The notes under the pieces: model-generated
What the model saw: the letters and a program-made list of their open reading frames with translations, nothing else
The model's database searches: none
Told to the model about the DNA's origin: nothing
Shown here: positions 35,396 through 44,461 of the stretch, piece by piece
Layout of the letters: each line of letters opens with the position of its first letter
How positions within the stretch are numbered: position 1 is the stretch's first letter
NCBI RefSeq assembly: GCF_001506165.1
Contig: NZ_CP011427.1
Coordinates: 2,046,001-2,110,000 of the forward strand
DNA: 64,000 nucleotides
Origin: Pantoea vagans
GTDB taxonomy: Bacteria; Pseudomonadota; Gammaproteobacteria; Enterobacterales; Enterobacteriaceae
Direction of reading: 5' to 3'
Translations under genes and position numbers: made by a program

Positions 35396-35941
35396 TTAAA
35401 CCCGCTGCAAGTAATGGATCAAACTGTGAAAACGCAGGGGTGTGCTGAGAGGATTGCGGTAACTGTGCGGGGTATCCGCCGCGAACTGACTGGCTTCACC
35501 CGCTTGCAACCGGCGCCAGGTACCTTCGACATTCAGCAGCAGTTCCCCTTCCAGCACCACCACTTGCTCAATCACGCCGATTTCATGAGCTGAGGAATCA
35601 CTTTGCGCGCCGCCAGCCAGGGTCACTTCAAGCAGATCAAAACGCAGCTTAGCGTCATAAGGCAGCAGCGGTTTAACCTGCATTTGCGCGTTGGGTTGCT
35701 GAAAGGTTGCGGTGACACCGGGCGCCTGATCGCTGCCCTGAACAAAGAAAGAAAAAGGCACATTAAAGCCGGTGGCAATTTTCCACAGCGTTGCCACCGT
35801 GGGACTCGACTCACCGCGCTCGATCTGACCGAGCATCGCCTTGCTGACGCCGGTGTGATCGGCTGCCAGCGTCAGGCTCCAGCCGTTGGCCTGGCGCAAC
35901 TGTTTCAGCGCCTGACTTAAATGTTGATGAAGATTTTCCAT
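35396..35941 (-). CDS. sutR: SutR-like XRE regulator with cupin domain (YdcN)
   Basis: This 181-residue regulator has an N-terminal helix-turn-helix (LKQLRQANGWSLTLAADHTGVSKAMLGQIERG) and a C-terminal cupin (HEIGVIEQVVVLEGELLLNVEG; FHSLIHY). It matches E. coli SutR, a regulator of sulfur utilisation, and lies divergently next to ydcO exactly as in E. coli. I chose the ATG at 35941, which has AGGAG upstream. Confidence 0.87.
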   Translation of the reverse strand: MENLHQHLSQALKQLRQANGWSLTLAADHTGVSKAMLGQIERGESSPTVATLWKIATGFNVPFSFFVQGSDQAPGVTATFQQPNAQMQVKPLLPYDAKLRFDLLEVTLAGGAQSDSSAHEIGVIEQVVVLEGELLLNVEGTWRRLQAGEASQFAADTPHSYRNPLSTPLRFHSLIHYLQRV

Positions 35942-35975
35942 GTTCACTCCTGACAAATTCGCGCGCAGTGTACCA

Positions 35976-36025
35976 CTTGTGCGTTATAACACACTCGTGC
36001 AATAGTGTGCGCTATAACGCACAAG
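35976..36025. promoter_or_regulatory. Long inverted repeat between sutR and ydcO, probable SutR operator
   Basis: CTTGTGCGTTATAACACAC (35976-35994) faces GTGTGCGCTATAACGCACAAG (36005-36025), a near-perfect 19-21-bp-arm palindrome located between the divergent regulator and transporter genes. Such placement allows one protein to control both promoters. Confidence 0.75.
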
Positions 36026-36039
36026 CAGGAAAATAACCC

Positions 36040-37218
36040 ATGATGACTGCCACTTCGCGCAGTGCTTTCTCCTTCCCGATGCTGATTTCCGGGTTTATAG
36101 CCGTACTGGTGGGCTACAGCAGTAGCGCGGCATTGATATTTCAGGCGGCACAAGCGGCGGGTGCATCGCCCGCGCAAATTGGCGGCTGGCTGTCGATGTT
36201 AGGCGTGGGCATGGGGTTAGCCTCTTTTGGTTTATCCGTCTGGACGCGCATGCCGATTCTGGCCGCCTGGTCTACGCCGGGCGCTGCCTTACTGGCCACC
36301 AGTGTGCAGGGGTTAACACTCAATGAAGTGGTTGGCGTATTCGTCGCCACCAATGCCCTGATCGTGCTCAGTGGCGTAACCGGATTGTTCGCGCGCCTGA
36401 TGAACCACATCCCCCAGTCACTGGCTGCAGCGATGCTGGCAGGCATTTTACTGCGCTTTGGCATGGGAACCTTTAGCGGACTACAGAGTAACTTTGCCCT
36501 GTGCGGCAGCATGTGTCTGGTCTGGCTGATAAGTCGCCGTTGGCTGCCGCGTTACGCTATTATTCTCGCGTTGATCGCTGGCGTGCTGGTGGCGTTAGGT
36601 CAGCAGGCGATTCATTTTCCCGCGCACGCTCTCACGCTCAGCGTGCCGGAATTTATCATGCCGCACTTCAATCTGGCGGCCTTGATTGGAGTGGGATTAC
36701 CCTATTTTCTGGTGACCATGGCATCGCAAAATGCCCCCGGTATTGCCACCTTGCAGGCGCACGGTTATCAGCCGCCGGTCTCTGCATTAACCGGCTGGAC
36801 CGGATTTATTGCGCTGATCCTGTCCCCCTTTGGCGGATTTTCCGTGTGTATCGCTGCCATCACCGCCGCGATTTGCATGGGTGAGGATGTGGACGCCGAT
36901 CCCAGGCGTCGCTGGATGGCTTCGGCCATTGCGGGTGTCTTCTATCTACTCACCGGACTGACCGGCGCGCTGATTGCCATCCTGTTAAGTGCCCTGCCCA
37001 CTGTGCTGATCGCCACTCTGGCGGGGCTGGCGCTGCTCGCCACGCTGTCAGGCAGCCTGCAACGTGCGCTGTCGGAGCCTGAGCACCGAGACAGCGCTAT
37101 TGTGGCGTTTCTCATCACTGCCAGTGGTATTTCATTGTTAGGTATCGGTTCTGCTTTCTGGGGATTGGTTGGCGGTTTGATCACTCATTTAGTCCTTAGC
37201 CAACGCACTCGCGCTTAA
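36040..37218 (+). CDS. ydcO: BenE-family inner-membrane transporter (YdcO-like)
   Basis: This 392-residue protein has about eleven to twelve membrane helices and the benzoate/H+ symporter (BenE) signatures: WSTPGAALL, LAAAMLAGILLRFG, MASQNAPGIATLQAHGYQPP and LSPFGGFSVCIAAITAAICMG. Its pairing with sutR matches E. coli ydcN-ydcO. The substrate is not known; benzoate is a family name rather than a demonstrated substrate. Confidence 0.87.
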   Translation: MMTATSRSAFSFPMLISGFIAVLVGYSSSAALIFQAAQAAGASPAQIGGWLSMLGVGMGLASFGLSVWTRMPILAAWSTPGAALLATSVQGLTLNEVVGVFVATNALIVLSGVTGLFARLMNHIPQSLAAAMLAGILLRFGMGTFSGLQSNFALCGSMCLVWLISRRWLPRYAIILALIAGVLVALGQQAIHFPAHALTLSVPEFIMPHFNLAALIGVGLPYFLVTMASQNAPGIATLQAHGYQPPVSALTGWTGFIALILSPFGGFSVCIAAITAAICMGEDVDADPRRRWMASAIAGVFYLLTGLTGALIAILLSALPTVLIATLAGLALLATLSGSLQRALSEPEHRDSAIVAFLITASGISLLGIGSAFWGLVGGLITHLVLSQRTRA

Positions 37219-37243
37219 ATTTTCAGCAACTCCACCCTGCAGC

Positions 37244-37269
37244 GGGGAAAAACGCCCTGTTTTTCCCCC
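37244..37269 (+). terminator. Intrinsic terminator of ydcO
   Basis: GGGGAAAAAC and GTTTTTCCCC form a 10-bp stem with a 5-nt loop 25 bp after the ydcO stop. Confidence 0.75.
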
Positions 37270-37314
37270 TTTATTAGCCGTTTGATTCTCCTGCATTTGG
37301 CTTAAGATCACTAC

Positions 37315-37441
37315 GATACCCTTCATACTTCAAGTTGCAGGTGCGTTGGCTACGTGTATTCACCTCAGTCACTTACTCCAGTAAGCTCCTGAGGATTCAT
37401 ACACTTGCCGCCTTCCTGAAACTCGAATTATTTTGGGTATA
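37315..37441. repeat. ERIC element (enterobacterial repetitive intergenic consensus)
   Basis: A 127-bp imperfect palindrome begins GATACCCTTCATACTTCAAG and ends TTATTTTGGGTATA. Its centre (TCAGTCACTTACTCCAGTAA then GCTCCTGAGGATTCAT) matches the ERIC core that gives the ERIC1R/ERIC2 sequences. Length equals the ERIC consensus. It lies just upstream of srfA and keeps a frame open that joins srfA, which would mislead automatic start calling. Confidence 0.9.
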
Positions 37442-37496
37442 TCGCCAAATACACATGGTGTTCTGCCTCAGACAACCACCGATAAGGGCCCAACGA

Positions 37497-38852
37497 GTGG
37501 CAAAAACTTTTCTGCGCAGCGGCAATCTGGACACGGTACTGGCACTGGGTGAAAACGGCCAGCCGGTCTGGGCTTCTGCCCTGCAAATCCGCGAAACGCT
37601 GCGTCTGCGTCGCCAGACAACTCTGGCTAACTGCCTCGCCATTCCGCAAGCCAATGAACGCGGTGATCGCCTCGACTGGTATGCGCCATTCAACGGCAAA
37701 GTAAAATCCTGGCTGGCAGCCAGCGATCATGAGCGGCAAAAAGCGCTGGAGCTATTGACGCTCAACCAGCAGGATTTGCTGGCCGCCAGCCTGCGCGCGC
37801 GTGATGCCGAAAATCCAGCCATGCGACTGTTCGGTGCCTTACTGAGCAAAACACTCCAGTTTCCCGATCAGCAGTACGTCTATCTGGTGGATGGCAAACC
37901 CGTGATCACCTTCTGGGGCTTTGTCGATCCTCAGGCTCGCTCACGAGATGACGCGCTCGCCTGCCTGCGCGACAGCCTGGAAGAGGCATTACCACCACTG
38001 TTGCCTGAGCCACCTGCTGCCATCGTGGCGCCCGTGGTTGTCGCGCCGGTGATTGCCCCGCTGATTGAGGTCCCGCCGGTCGCAGCGGCCCCTGTTACCG
38101 AGCCAACGCCTGAAGTGATCGAAACCGTGCCGGAAGTCGAACTGGCAGAACCGGAACCTGAACCTGTACCCGCCCCAGCACCAGCACGTCGCCCTTCAGT
38201 ATGGCGTCCTGTCGCCTTAATGTTGCCGGTGGCGGTGGTTGCGGCGGCGGCCGTGGCTTTCTGGCTACACAGTTCTACTCCGCAGGCGGCACCTGAGATA
38301 GCGGTTGCAGATGTCCCTGCCCCGGTGTTCACACCGCCAGCGGTGGTCGTTAAAGCCGAGAAACTGGCGGCGACACTGCCGCAGAAGAGCGCCTCCGTGG
38401 CAGCAGCACCGGAGCCAGCCGCCCCACCGGCACCGCCGGAAGTGGTGGCTGAACATACTGAACCAGCCAAGGCTGATGACCTGGTGATGACCACCGAAGA
38501 TGCACGCGTCGGATCGGTGAAGTTTATCAATGGCACCTGGCGCGTGACCTTGCGTCAAACCAATTTACCCACCGGTAAACCGCCGAGCCTGCGCTATCAG
38601 CTGCGCAATGGCAAAGGCGTCGCCACCATTTCTCAAGGCGATAACATCCGCTGTAAAGCCGATGTCACCGCTGCCATGACCACCGCCGGCACCATGGTGG
38701 TGCGCAGCCGCTATACTGCCAGCTGCAGCGATAAGTCGCGTTACCGCATGCCTGAGTTGGTGTGTAAAGCCGGTGATGGCATTGCCAGCTGTACTGCGCA
38801 ATATGGCGCAGATCAGGTCTTCCCGTTGACGATTAAGCGTGAGAGTAAGTAA
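37497..38852 (+). CDS. srfA: SrfA-like protein, membrane-anchored, first gene of srfABC
   Basis: This 451-residue protein has a soluble N-terminal domain (VAKTFLRSGNLDTVLALG, SALQIRETLRLR), a Pro/Glu/Ala-rich linker (about residues 180-240), one membrane helix (about 245-265, PVALMLPVAVVAAAAVAFWL), a second Pro/Ala-rich linker and a C-terminal domain with four cysteines, probably periplasmic. The GTG at 37497 follows AAGGG; an upstream in-frame ATG lies inside the ERIC element and is rejected. The operon order and partners identify SrfA, named from Salmonella; function is poorly known. Confidence 0.83.
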   Translation: MAKTFLRSGNLDTVLALGENGQPVWASALQIRETLRLRRQTTLANCLAIPQANERGDRLDWYAPFNGKVKSWLAASDHERQKALELLTLNQQDLLAASLRARDAENPAMRLFGALLSKTLQFPDQQYVYLVDGKPVITFWGFVDPQARSRDDALACLRDSLEEALPPLLPEPPAAIVAPVVVAPVIAPLIEVPPVAAAPVTEPTPEVIETVPEVELAEPEPEPVPAPAPARRPSVWRPVALMLPVAVVAAAAVAFWLHSSTPQAAPEIAVADVPAPVFTPPAVVVKAEKLAATLPQKSASVAAAPEPAAPPAPPEVVAEHTEPAKADDLVMTTEDARVGSVKFINGTWRVTLRQTNLPTGKPPSLRYQLRNGKGVATISQGDNIRCKADVTAAMTTAGTMVVRSRYTASCSDKSRYRMPELVCKAGDGIASCTAQYGADQVFPLTIKRESK

Positions 38853-38854
38853 CC

Positions 38855-41827
38855 ATGTTGGCTCCCCTCATCGATGACAAACAAAAAATCACGCTGATTG
38901 AAGATAGCGGTGTGCAGTTTCTCGATTTTGGCCTGCGTCTGCCTGCTTTACAGGCCCGTCGCCAGTTTGTAAGACAGACCGCCAATGGCCCGCTGCTGCG
39001 GCTCAACGTTGACGGCAACAGCGGAAAATTCCTGCTCTATCCCGAAGATGGCAGCGCAGCGGAAGTGGTTCGCCCTGAGTCAGATATTGCGCTGGCCGAT
39101 TCGTTAAAGTTGTTAGCACACCAGTGGCTGCCACTGCCGGTGCTGCGTTGCACCAGCGGACGTCGTTTTATCGGTGGTCCGGATAACTGGGCGCGCTTGC
39201 ACCTGGCCCCGCTGAGCCAGCCCGATGCGGCCGGTAACACCCATCGCATTACGCTGGCCTTCGATACCCGTATCGTGCCGGAACAAGACGGTGGCGAGCA
39301 GCACGGTCTAAGCAAAGCCGATGCCCAAAACGGCGTCAGCTTTGCGCTGGCCTGGCACAATTATGAGCTGGGTGAATTTCTCGATCACACCTGGGTTGAT
39401 GGCTGGCTACGTGAAACCTTTGCCCAACAGGTTAATGCGCTGGAATCCCGTCGAGAGCAGGAACTCAACCAGGCGCTGCGTGAGTTTGAGTATCAGGCAC
39501 ACTATCTCAACTTGCTGGAGCTGCTGGGCGAGCAACTCGACCTCGCGGAGATCTACATCCAGGCTGCGTCGCTGCAAACGCCGGCCGTCAACGTCGATAT
39601 CATTCTGGATGTCGGCAACTCACACACCTGCGGTATTTTGGTAGAAGATCATGCCGAAGAGAGCAGTGGCCTGCGTCAAACTTACGAGCTGCAACTGCGC
39701 GATCTCTCCGAACCGCATCAGGTGTACAACGAACTGTTCGACAGCCGCCTGGAATTTGCGGAAACCCGCTTCGGTAAAGCCAACTTCTCGCTGGAGAGTG
39801 GCCGAGAAAACGCCTTTATGTGGCCTTCCCTGACCCGTGTTGGACGAGAGGCCAGCCGCCTCGCGCTGCTGCGTGCCGGCACCGAAGGCAGCACCGGGTT
39901 ATCCAGCCCACGCCGCTATTTATGGGATGAAGCACGCTATCAGCCAGGCTGGCGCTTTAACGCTAACGGCAGCAGTGACGAGCCGCAGGCCACCGCGCTG
40001 CCTTTCACCTTGCTGTTGAATGATGAAGGCCAGCCGCTGCATGCGCTGGACGAAGATGAGCGTCTGCCGGTGTTCTCTGCCAGTTACAGCCGCAGTTCGC
40101 TGATGACATTTATGCTTTGTGAACTACTGGCCCAGGCGATGATGCAGATGAACAGCGTGGCACAGCGTCAGCGCATGCCACAAAGCCAGGCTCCTCGCCA
40201 ACTGCGTCATGTGATCCTGACCTTACCGTCGGCGATGCCTAAACCTGAGCGCGAGATTTTCCGTCGTCGCATGCAGGAAGCCATTGCGCTGGTGTGGAAA
40301 GCCGAAGGCTGGCATCCGGCCGAAGAGGATTTCAGTGCGGAAAGCCAGGCAAAAAGTCTGCGTCCGGTACCGGATGTGCAGATGGAGTGGGATGAAGCAA
40401 CCTGCGGTCAGATGGTATGGCTGTTCAACGAAACCCAGGTCAACTTTGCGGGCCGCGCTGAAGATTTCTTTAGCAGCATGGCGCGCCCTGACCGCCCACG
40501 TGAAGTGGACGAACTGCCGGGTAAAAGCTTGCGCATTGCGTCCATCGATATTGGCGGCGGCACCACCGACCTGGCGATCACGCAATATCGCCTCGATGAT
40601 GGCCAGGGCAACAACGTCAAAATTACCCCGCGCCTGCTGTTCCGCGAGGGCTTTAAAGTCGCGGGTGACGATATCCTGTTGGATGTCATTCAATTGTGGG
40701 TCCTGCCTGCACTGCAGCAGAGCCTGCAAAAAGCCGGATTGACGCTGGCTGAACCGCTGATGAACAAACTGTTTGGTCACGACAGCCGCATGGACGGGCA
40801 AGCCACGTTGCGTCAGCAGGTCACTCTGCAGCTGTTTATTCCGCTGGCGCAGGCAGTACTGGAGCGCTACGAAAACTGGGACCCGCTGGATAGCCACAGT
40901 GAGATCAATGCGCTGTTTGGCGAACTGGTGCCGCAAAAACCAGCCAGCAGCGTGTTGGCGTTTGTTAACGGCGAGATCCAGCGCACGCTGGGCGGGGACA
41001 GTCGCTTTGATCTGCTCGACGTACCTTTAGTCGTGAGCATGGCGCAACTGCACGCTGAGTTCCTGCAACACCGTATGGCCATCATTCCGGCACTGCGCGC
41101 GATGTGCGAAGTGGTCTCGCTTTATCAGTGTGATGTGCTACTGCTGACGGGCCGCCCTTCGCGCTTCCCTGGCATTCAGGCGCTGGTGCGCCATCTGCAA
41201 CCGTTGCCGGGCAGCCGCATTTTGTCGCTGGAAGGCTATCACACCAGCGACTGGTATCCGTTTAACAAACTGGGGCGCATTGATAACCCGAAATCCACGG
41301 CTGCGGTGGGCGCGATGCTGTGCCTGCTGGCGCTGGATTTGCGCCTCAGCAGTTTCTGGTTCCGCGCCGGTGATTTTGAACCCTACTCCACCATCCGCTA
41401 TCTGGGCGTACTGGATGAGAATGCCACGCTGAGCGATGACAATCTCTGTTACAGCGAGATCGACCTCGACAGCAGCCATTTCGCGCTGGATCGCAAAAGC
41501 AGCTTCCGCATTCGCGGCAACGTGTGCCTCGGCTTCCGCCAGCTGGAGAACGATCGCTGGCCCGCTTCCCCGCTGTACAGCCTGAGCATTACCGACCCGC
41601 AGCTGGCGCGTAAAGTGGCCGGTGAGAGCGTGTTGCGTATCAAGCTGGCGGTTCAGCCTGGTCCCGACGACTTTGGACCAGAACGTCTGGTGCTGAGCGA
41701 TGCACGAATGGATGACGGTACGCGTGTGCCGCTGGAACAATTGAGTCTGAAACTGAATACGCTGTCTGCGACCGGCAATGCCAACGCGCAGTATTGGATT
41801 GACAGCGGGAGCGTCTGCAAACGATGA
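38855..41827 (+). CDS. srfB: SrfB, large protein with actin/Hsp70-like ATPase motifs
   Basis: This 990-residue cytoplasmic protein carries the hallmarks of the actin-Hsp70 ATPase fold: phosphate-1 motif ILDVGNSHTCGIL near residue 249, phosphate-2 motif IDIGGGTTDLAI near residue 564, and an adenosine-type motif LLLTGRPSRFPGI near residue 760. The N-terminal 240 residues and the C-terminus (beta-rich, RIRGNVCLGF) are family-specific. It starts 2 nt after srfA and overlaps srfC by ATGA. SrfB is known only as a virulence-associated protein; an ATP-driven chaperone or filament role is inferred from the fold. Confidence 0.9.
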   Translation: MLAPLIDDKQKITLIEDSGVQFLDFGLRLPALQARRQFVRQTANGPLLRLNVDGNSGKFLLYPEDGSAAEVVRPESDIALADSLKLLAHQWLPLPVLRCTSGRRFIGGPDNWARLHLAPLSQPDAAGNTHRITLAFDTRIVPEQDGGEQHGLSKADAQNGVSFALAWHNYELGEFLDHTWVDGWLRETFAQQVNALESRREQELNQALREFEYQAHYLNLLELLGEQLDLAEIYIQAASLQTPAVNVDIILDVGNSHTCGILVEDHAEESSGLRQTYELQLRDLSEPHQVYNELFDSRLEFAETRFGKANFSLESGRENAFMWPSLTRVGREASRLALLRAGTEGSTGLSSPRRYLWDEARYQPGWRFNANGSSDEPQATALPFTLLLNDEGQPLHALDEDERLPVFSASYSRSSLMTFMLCELLAQAMMQMNSVAQRQRMPQSQAPRQLRHVILTLPSAMPKPEREIFRRRMQEAIALVWKAEGWHPAEEDFSAESQAKSLRPVPDVQMEWDEATCGQMVWLFNETQVNFAGRAEDFFSSMARPDRPREVDELPGKSLRIASIDIGGGTTDLAITQYRLDDGQGNNVKITPRLLFREGFKVAGDDILLDVIQLWVLPALQQSLQKAGLTLAEPLMNKLFGHDSRMDGQATLRQQVTLQLFIPLAQAVLERYENWDPLDSHSEINALFGELVPQKPASSVLAFVNGEIQRTLGGDSRFDLLDVPLVVSMAQLHAEFLQHRMAIIPALRAMCEVVSLYQCDVLLLTGRPSRFPGIQALVRHLQPLPGSRILSLEGYHTSDWYPFNKLGRIDNPKSTAAVGAMLCLLALDLRLSSFWFRAGDFEPYSTIRYLGVLDENATLSDDNLCYSEIDLDSSHFALDRKSSFRIRGNVCLGFRQLENDRWPASPLYSLSITDPQLARKVAGESVLRIKLAVQPGPDDFGPERLVLSDARMDDGTRVPLEQLSLKLNTLSATGNANAQYWIDSGSVCKR

Positions 41828-44196
41828 GAACAGCTAAGAAAACCACGTCAGTCACGCCAGCCAAACGTCTCAGCCTGATGCAGGAGACGCTCGACGGTGC
41901 GCTGAACTGGATCGATACCCATCAGGCTCAGGCGCCACGCCTGGCCATGGAAGCCGATACGCTGCAACTGCAACTGCGCCGTGCCCGCGTCGAGAGCCAT
42001 GCCCTGGCGCGCCAGTTAGCGCGCCCGGTGACGCTGGCGCTGTTTGGCCAGTCACAGGCGGGTAAAGCCTGGTTGCTGAGTGAAATGGTCGGTGATGCCC
42101 AGGGCCAGCTGATTGCGCGCCTTGGCGATAGAGTGGTTAATCACTTCCAGAACATCAATCCAGGCAATATCGATTTCGCCATCGCCACCCGTTTCAGCCA
42201 CCAGCGTGAAGCCCAGTCCAGCGCCTGGCCGCTGGAAATGACGTTGTTAAGCGATGCCGAGCTGATTCGTCTGATACTGGCGTGCGCCAAAACCGAAGAA
42301 CAGCCCGATACCGCCGTGATTGACGCCGCGCTGCAGCGCTTGCAGCGCCATCGTCAGGATGAACCTGAACCCGGCCTCGACAGCGATGCGCTGATCACCT
42401 TGTGGGCGTGGAGTCGTCGCCAGCATCGTCACGCGGAAGTGTTGGATCGTCACTTTTGGCCGCAGGCGATTGAACTGGCCCCATGGCTCAACGTGGATGA
42501 CCGCGTGCAGCTGTTTGCGCTGTTATGGCCTAATCAGGTTGCGCTCAACGAACAGTTGCGCAGCCTGATGCATTTACGCCATCAACTGCGCCAGGCACCG
42601 CGCCTGCTGGCACCGCTCAGCCTGCTGACCGATGACGCCGCTCTACCGGCGGAAAAACTGATCGGCAACGACGCCGATTTGCAGGAGATGATTGAGGTCT
42701 GCCCGATTATCGCCAATCGTGTAGGCAAAGCGCAGCAGGTACCGCTGGGTTTGCTGGCGCTGCTGACGCTGGAGATCACCATTCCCCTCAGTTCCACGCC
42801 GCGTCAGGCGTTGTACGATGAAGCCGATATGCTGGAATTGCCTGCACCGGGCCAGCCTGCCGATCGCGGGCAGCAAGAGGATTTAGCGCAGTTGCGTAAG
42901 CGCGACGCACTGCGTGCCACTTTACTGGAGCAGAAACGGGCACTGCTGCCGGGCTTATACGCCGCCCGTCAGGGCATCGATTTAATGTTGATTTGTACCG
43001 CGGCCAGCCAGCGTCAGGATGCCGATATGGCCGCCAGCGCACTGCGCGAATGGCATATCCACCAAACCGTGGCCGCCAGCGGTGAGAAACCGCGTCTGAT
43101 TTGGGCAATAACTCCACACGATGCGCGTTATCAACAGCAGCAGATTAATGTTGATGAAGCGGTACAACGTCAAATTGGCCAACCAGGGCAAAGCTGGGGA
43201 TCGATGCTGGCGCTGGATCGCGCGGGCGTTGACCGCATGGGCAGTTGGTTGCAGGACGAAATGCAGCCAGAAGCAAGACGCGATCGTCTGGCGCAGCAGT
43301 TAACCAGTTTGCAGCAGAAACTGGTAGAGCGTCTGCAGCCATGGACCGAATCCACGGCGACCCCAGAACAGGCCGCACGTAAACAAGCGATTTCCGACAC
43401 CCTGCTGAAATGCCTGCAACACCGTACCGGGTTGCACGGTGAACTGCTGGAGCGTTTGCAGCCTTCGCGTGAAGCGGTTCGCCAGCTGTGGCTGAGCCAG
43501 CGCAGTGCTAACGTTGCGCAGCACAGTGCCAAAACGGCGGCTGCCGATCAGAGCTATTTTGGCATCGGCTTTGAGTTTGACCTGTTCAAAGATGAGCCGG
43601 TTGCCCAGGCAGAACCACGCAACAGTGGCGGCCAGCGCGATCAGCAGTTCCCGCAGCAGGTGTTTGCGTTGTGGCTGGAGCATCTGCGTCAGTTGCCCGA
43701 GAGTCGCAGCCTGCTGACGTTACTCAATGTCGATAAACTAACGCTGGAGATGCTGGTGGAGGAGTTAATTACCGCCAGCTTCCGCCTGAACGTACTGAGC
43801 AAGTTGCAAAGCGCGCTTAACGAACCGGATGCACAGGCCAGCGCCCACGAAGCGCGTACCGATCGTCAGGTGTCCCGCGCGATGACGGTGTTGGGTGATT
43901 TTGTTGCCTGGTTAGGCTTTTTACAGCGCCCTGAAAACGAACGTCCAGAGAGCCGTGTGAATCGTGGGCAAACTATCTTTGCTCGCCCACCTGCGCCCAG
44001 CGTCAGCTTCTCGTCGGGGCAACGTTTAACGCGCTTATCCGTGGCACCGGCCAATCATACGGCGTATTACATCTATGACTGGCTGGTGGGGTTAAATTCG
44101 GTGATCGTAGAAAACAATGGCTACACCGGCGGCGGTGATTTACCGGCCAACGCCCGCCAGACGCTGGCATTCCTGCTGCTGCCGTTGCACGCTTAA
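41824..44196 (+). CDS. srfC: SrfC, virulence-factor family protein with a P-loop-like motif
   Basis: This 790-residue cytoplasmic protein belongs to the SrfC/putative virulence factor family. Near residue 72 it has LALFGQSQAGKAWLLSEMVG, positioned as a GTPase P-loop but with Ala where Ser/Thr normally binds magnesium. A middle segment has LICTAASQRQDAD and LIWAITPHDARY, compatible with later strands of a P-loop fold, followed by a long helical C-terminus. It is ATGA-coupled to srfB. Its stop overlaps the convergent barstar stop. Confidence 0.87.
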   Translation: MRTAKKTTSVTPAKRLSLMQETLDGALNWIDTHQAQAPRLAMEADTLQLQLRRARVESHALARQLARPVTLALFGQSQAGKAWLLSEMVGDAQGQLIARLGDRVVNHFQNINPGNIDFAIATRFSHQREAQSSAWPLEMTLLSDAELIRLILACAKTEEQPDTAVIDAALQRLQRHRQDEPEPGLDSDALITLWAWSRRQHRHAEVLDRHFWPQAIELAPWLNVDDRVQLFALLWPNQVALNEQLRSLMHLRHQLRQAPRLLAPLSLLTDDAALPAEKLIGNDADLQEMIEVCPIIANRVGKAQQVPLGLLALLTLEITIPLSSTPRQALYDEADMLELPAPGQPADRGQQEDLAQLRKRDALRATLLEQKRALLPGLYAARQGIDLMLICTAASQRQDADMAASALREWHIHQTVAASGEKPRLIWAITPHDARYQQQQINVDEAVQRQIGQPGQSWGSMLALDRAGVDRMGSWLQDEMQPEARRDRLAQQLTSLQQKLVERLQPWTESTATPEQAARKQAISDTLLKCLQHRTGLHGELLERLQPSREAVRQLWLSQRSANVAQHSAKTAAADQSYFGIGFEFDLFKDEPVAQAEPRNSGGQRDQQFPQQVFALWLEHLRQLPESRSLLTLLNVDKLTLEMLVEELITASFRLNVLSKLQSALNEPDAQASAHEARTDRQVSRAMTVLGDFVAWLGFLQRPENERPESRVNRGQTIFARPPAPSVSFSSGQRLTRLSVAPANHTAYYIYDWLVGLNSVIVENNGYTGGGDLPANARQTLAFLLLPLHA

Positions 44197-44459
44197 CGCG
44201 TCAGGCGCAGCTCGCCTTGCAGCTGCTGCGCCGCTTCTTCCAACAGCGCCAGAACCGGGGCAAATTCAGCCTGTTCACTGGCGCTTTCTACGTGCTTGAG
44301 ATGGATGGTGGCGGGCAGCGCCATACCGCCGGTCAGCCAGTCCCACATCGCATCCAGATTGTTGCCGAACGCCAGCGTGCAGTGGCTCTGCGCCACCAAG
44401 GCGCGGTAAAACGCCTGACGGTTATCTAACTGCTGAAAATCAAAAGTGAGCGTCAACAT
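44193..44459 (-). CDS. Barstar-family ribonuclease inhibitor
   Basis: This 88-residue acidic protein has the barstar fold signatures LTLTFDFQQLDNRQAFYRAL, FGNNLDAMWDWLTGG (the helix and Asp that plug the barnase active site) and a C-terminal helix rich in Glu. It starts 2 nt after the barnase-like gene, so inhibitor and enzyme are co-transcribed, and should protect the cytoplasm from the nuclease before export. Confidence 0.9.
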   Translation of the reverse strand: MLTLTFDFQQLDNRQAFYRALVAQSHCTLAFGNNLDAMWDWLTGGMALPATIHLKHVESASEQAEFAPVLALLEEAAQQLQGELRLTR

Positions 44460-44461
44460 GG

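Noticed and set aside
37335..37496. A longer SrfA N-terminus
   Set aside because: These codons lie in the ERIC element and its edge; the GTG at 37497 has the Shine-Dalgarno and begins the conserved domain.
37931..38536. A 201-codon minus-strand frame opposite srfA
   Set aside because: Its Gly/Ala/Ser/Thr-rich sequence is the complement of the proline/alanine linkers of SrfA.
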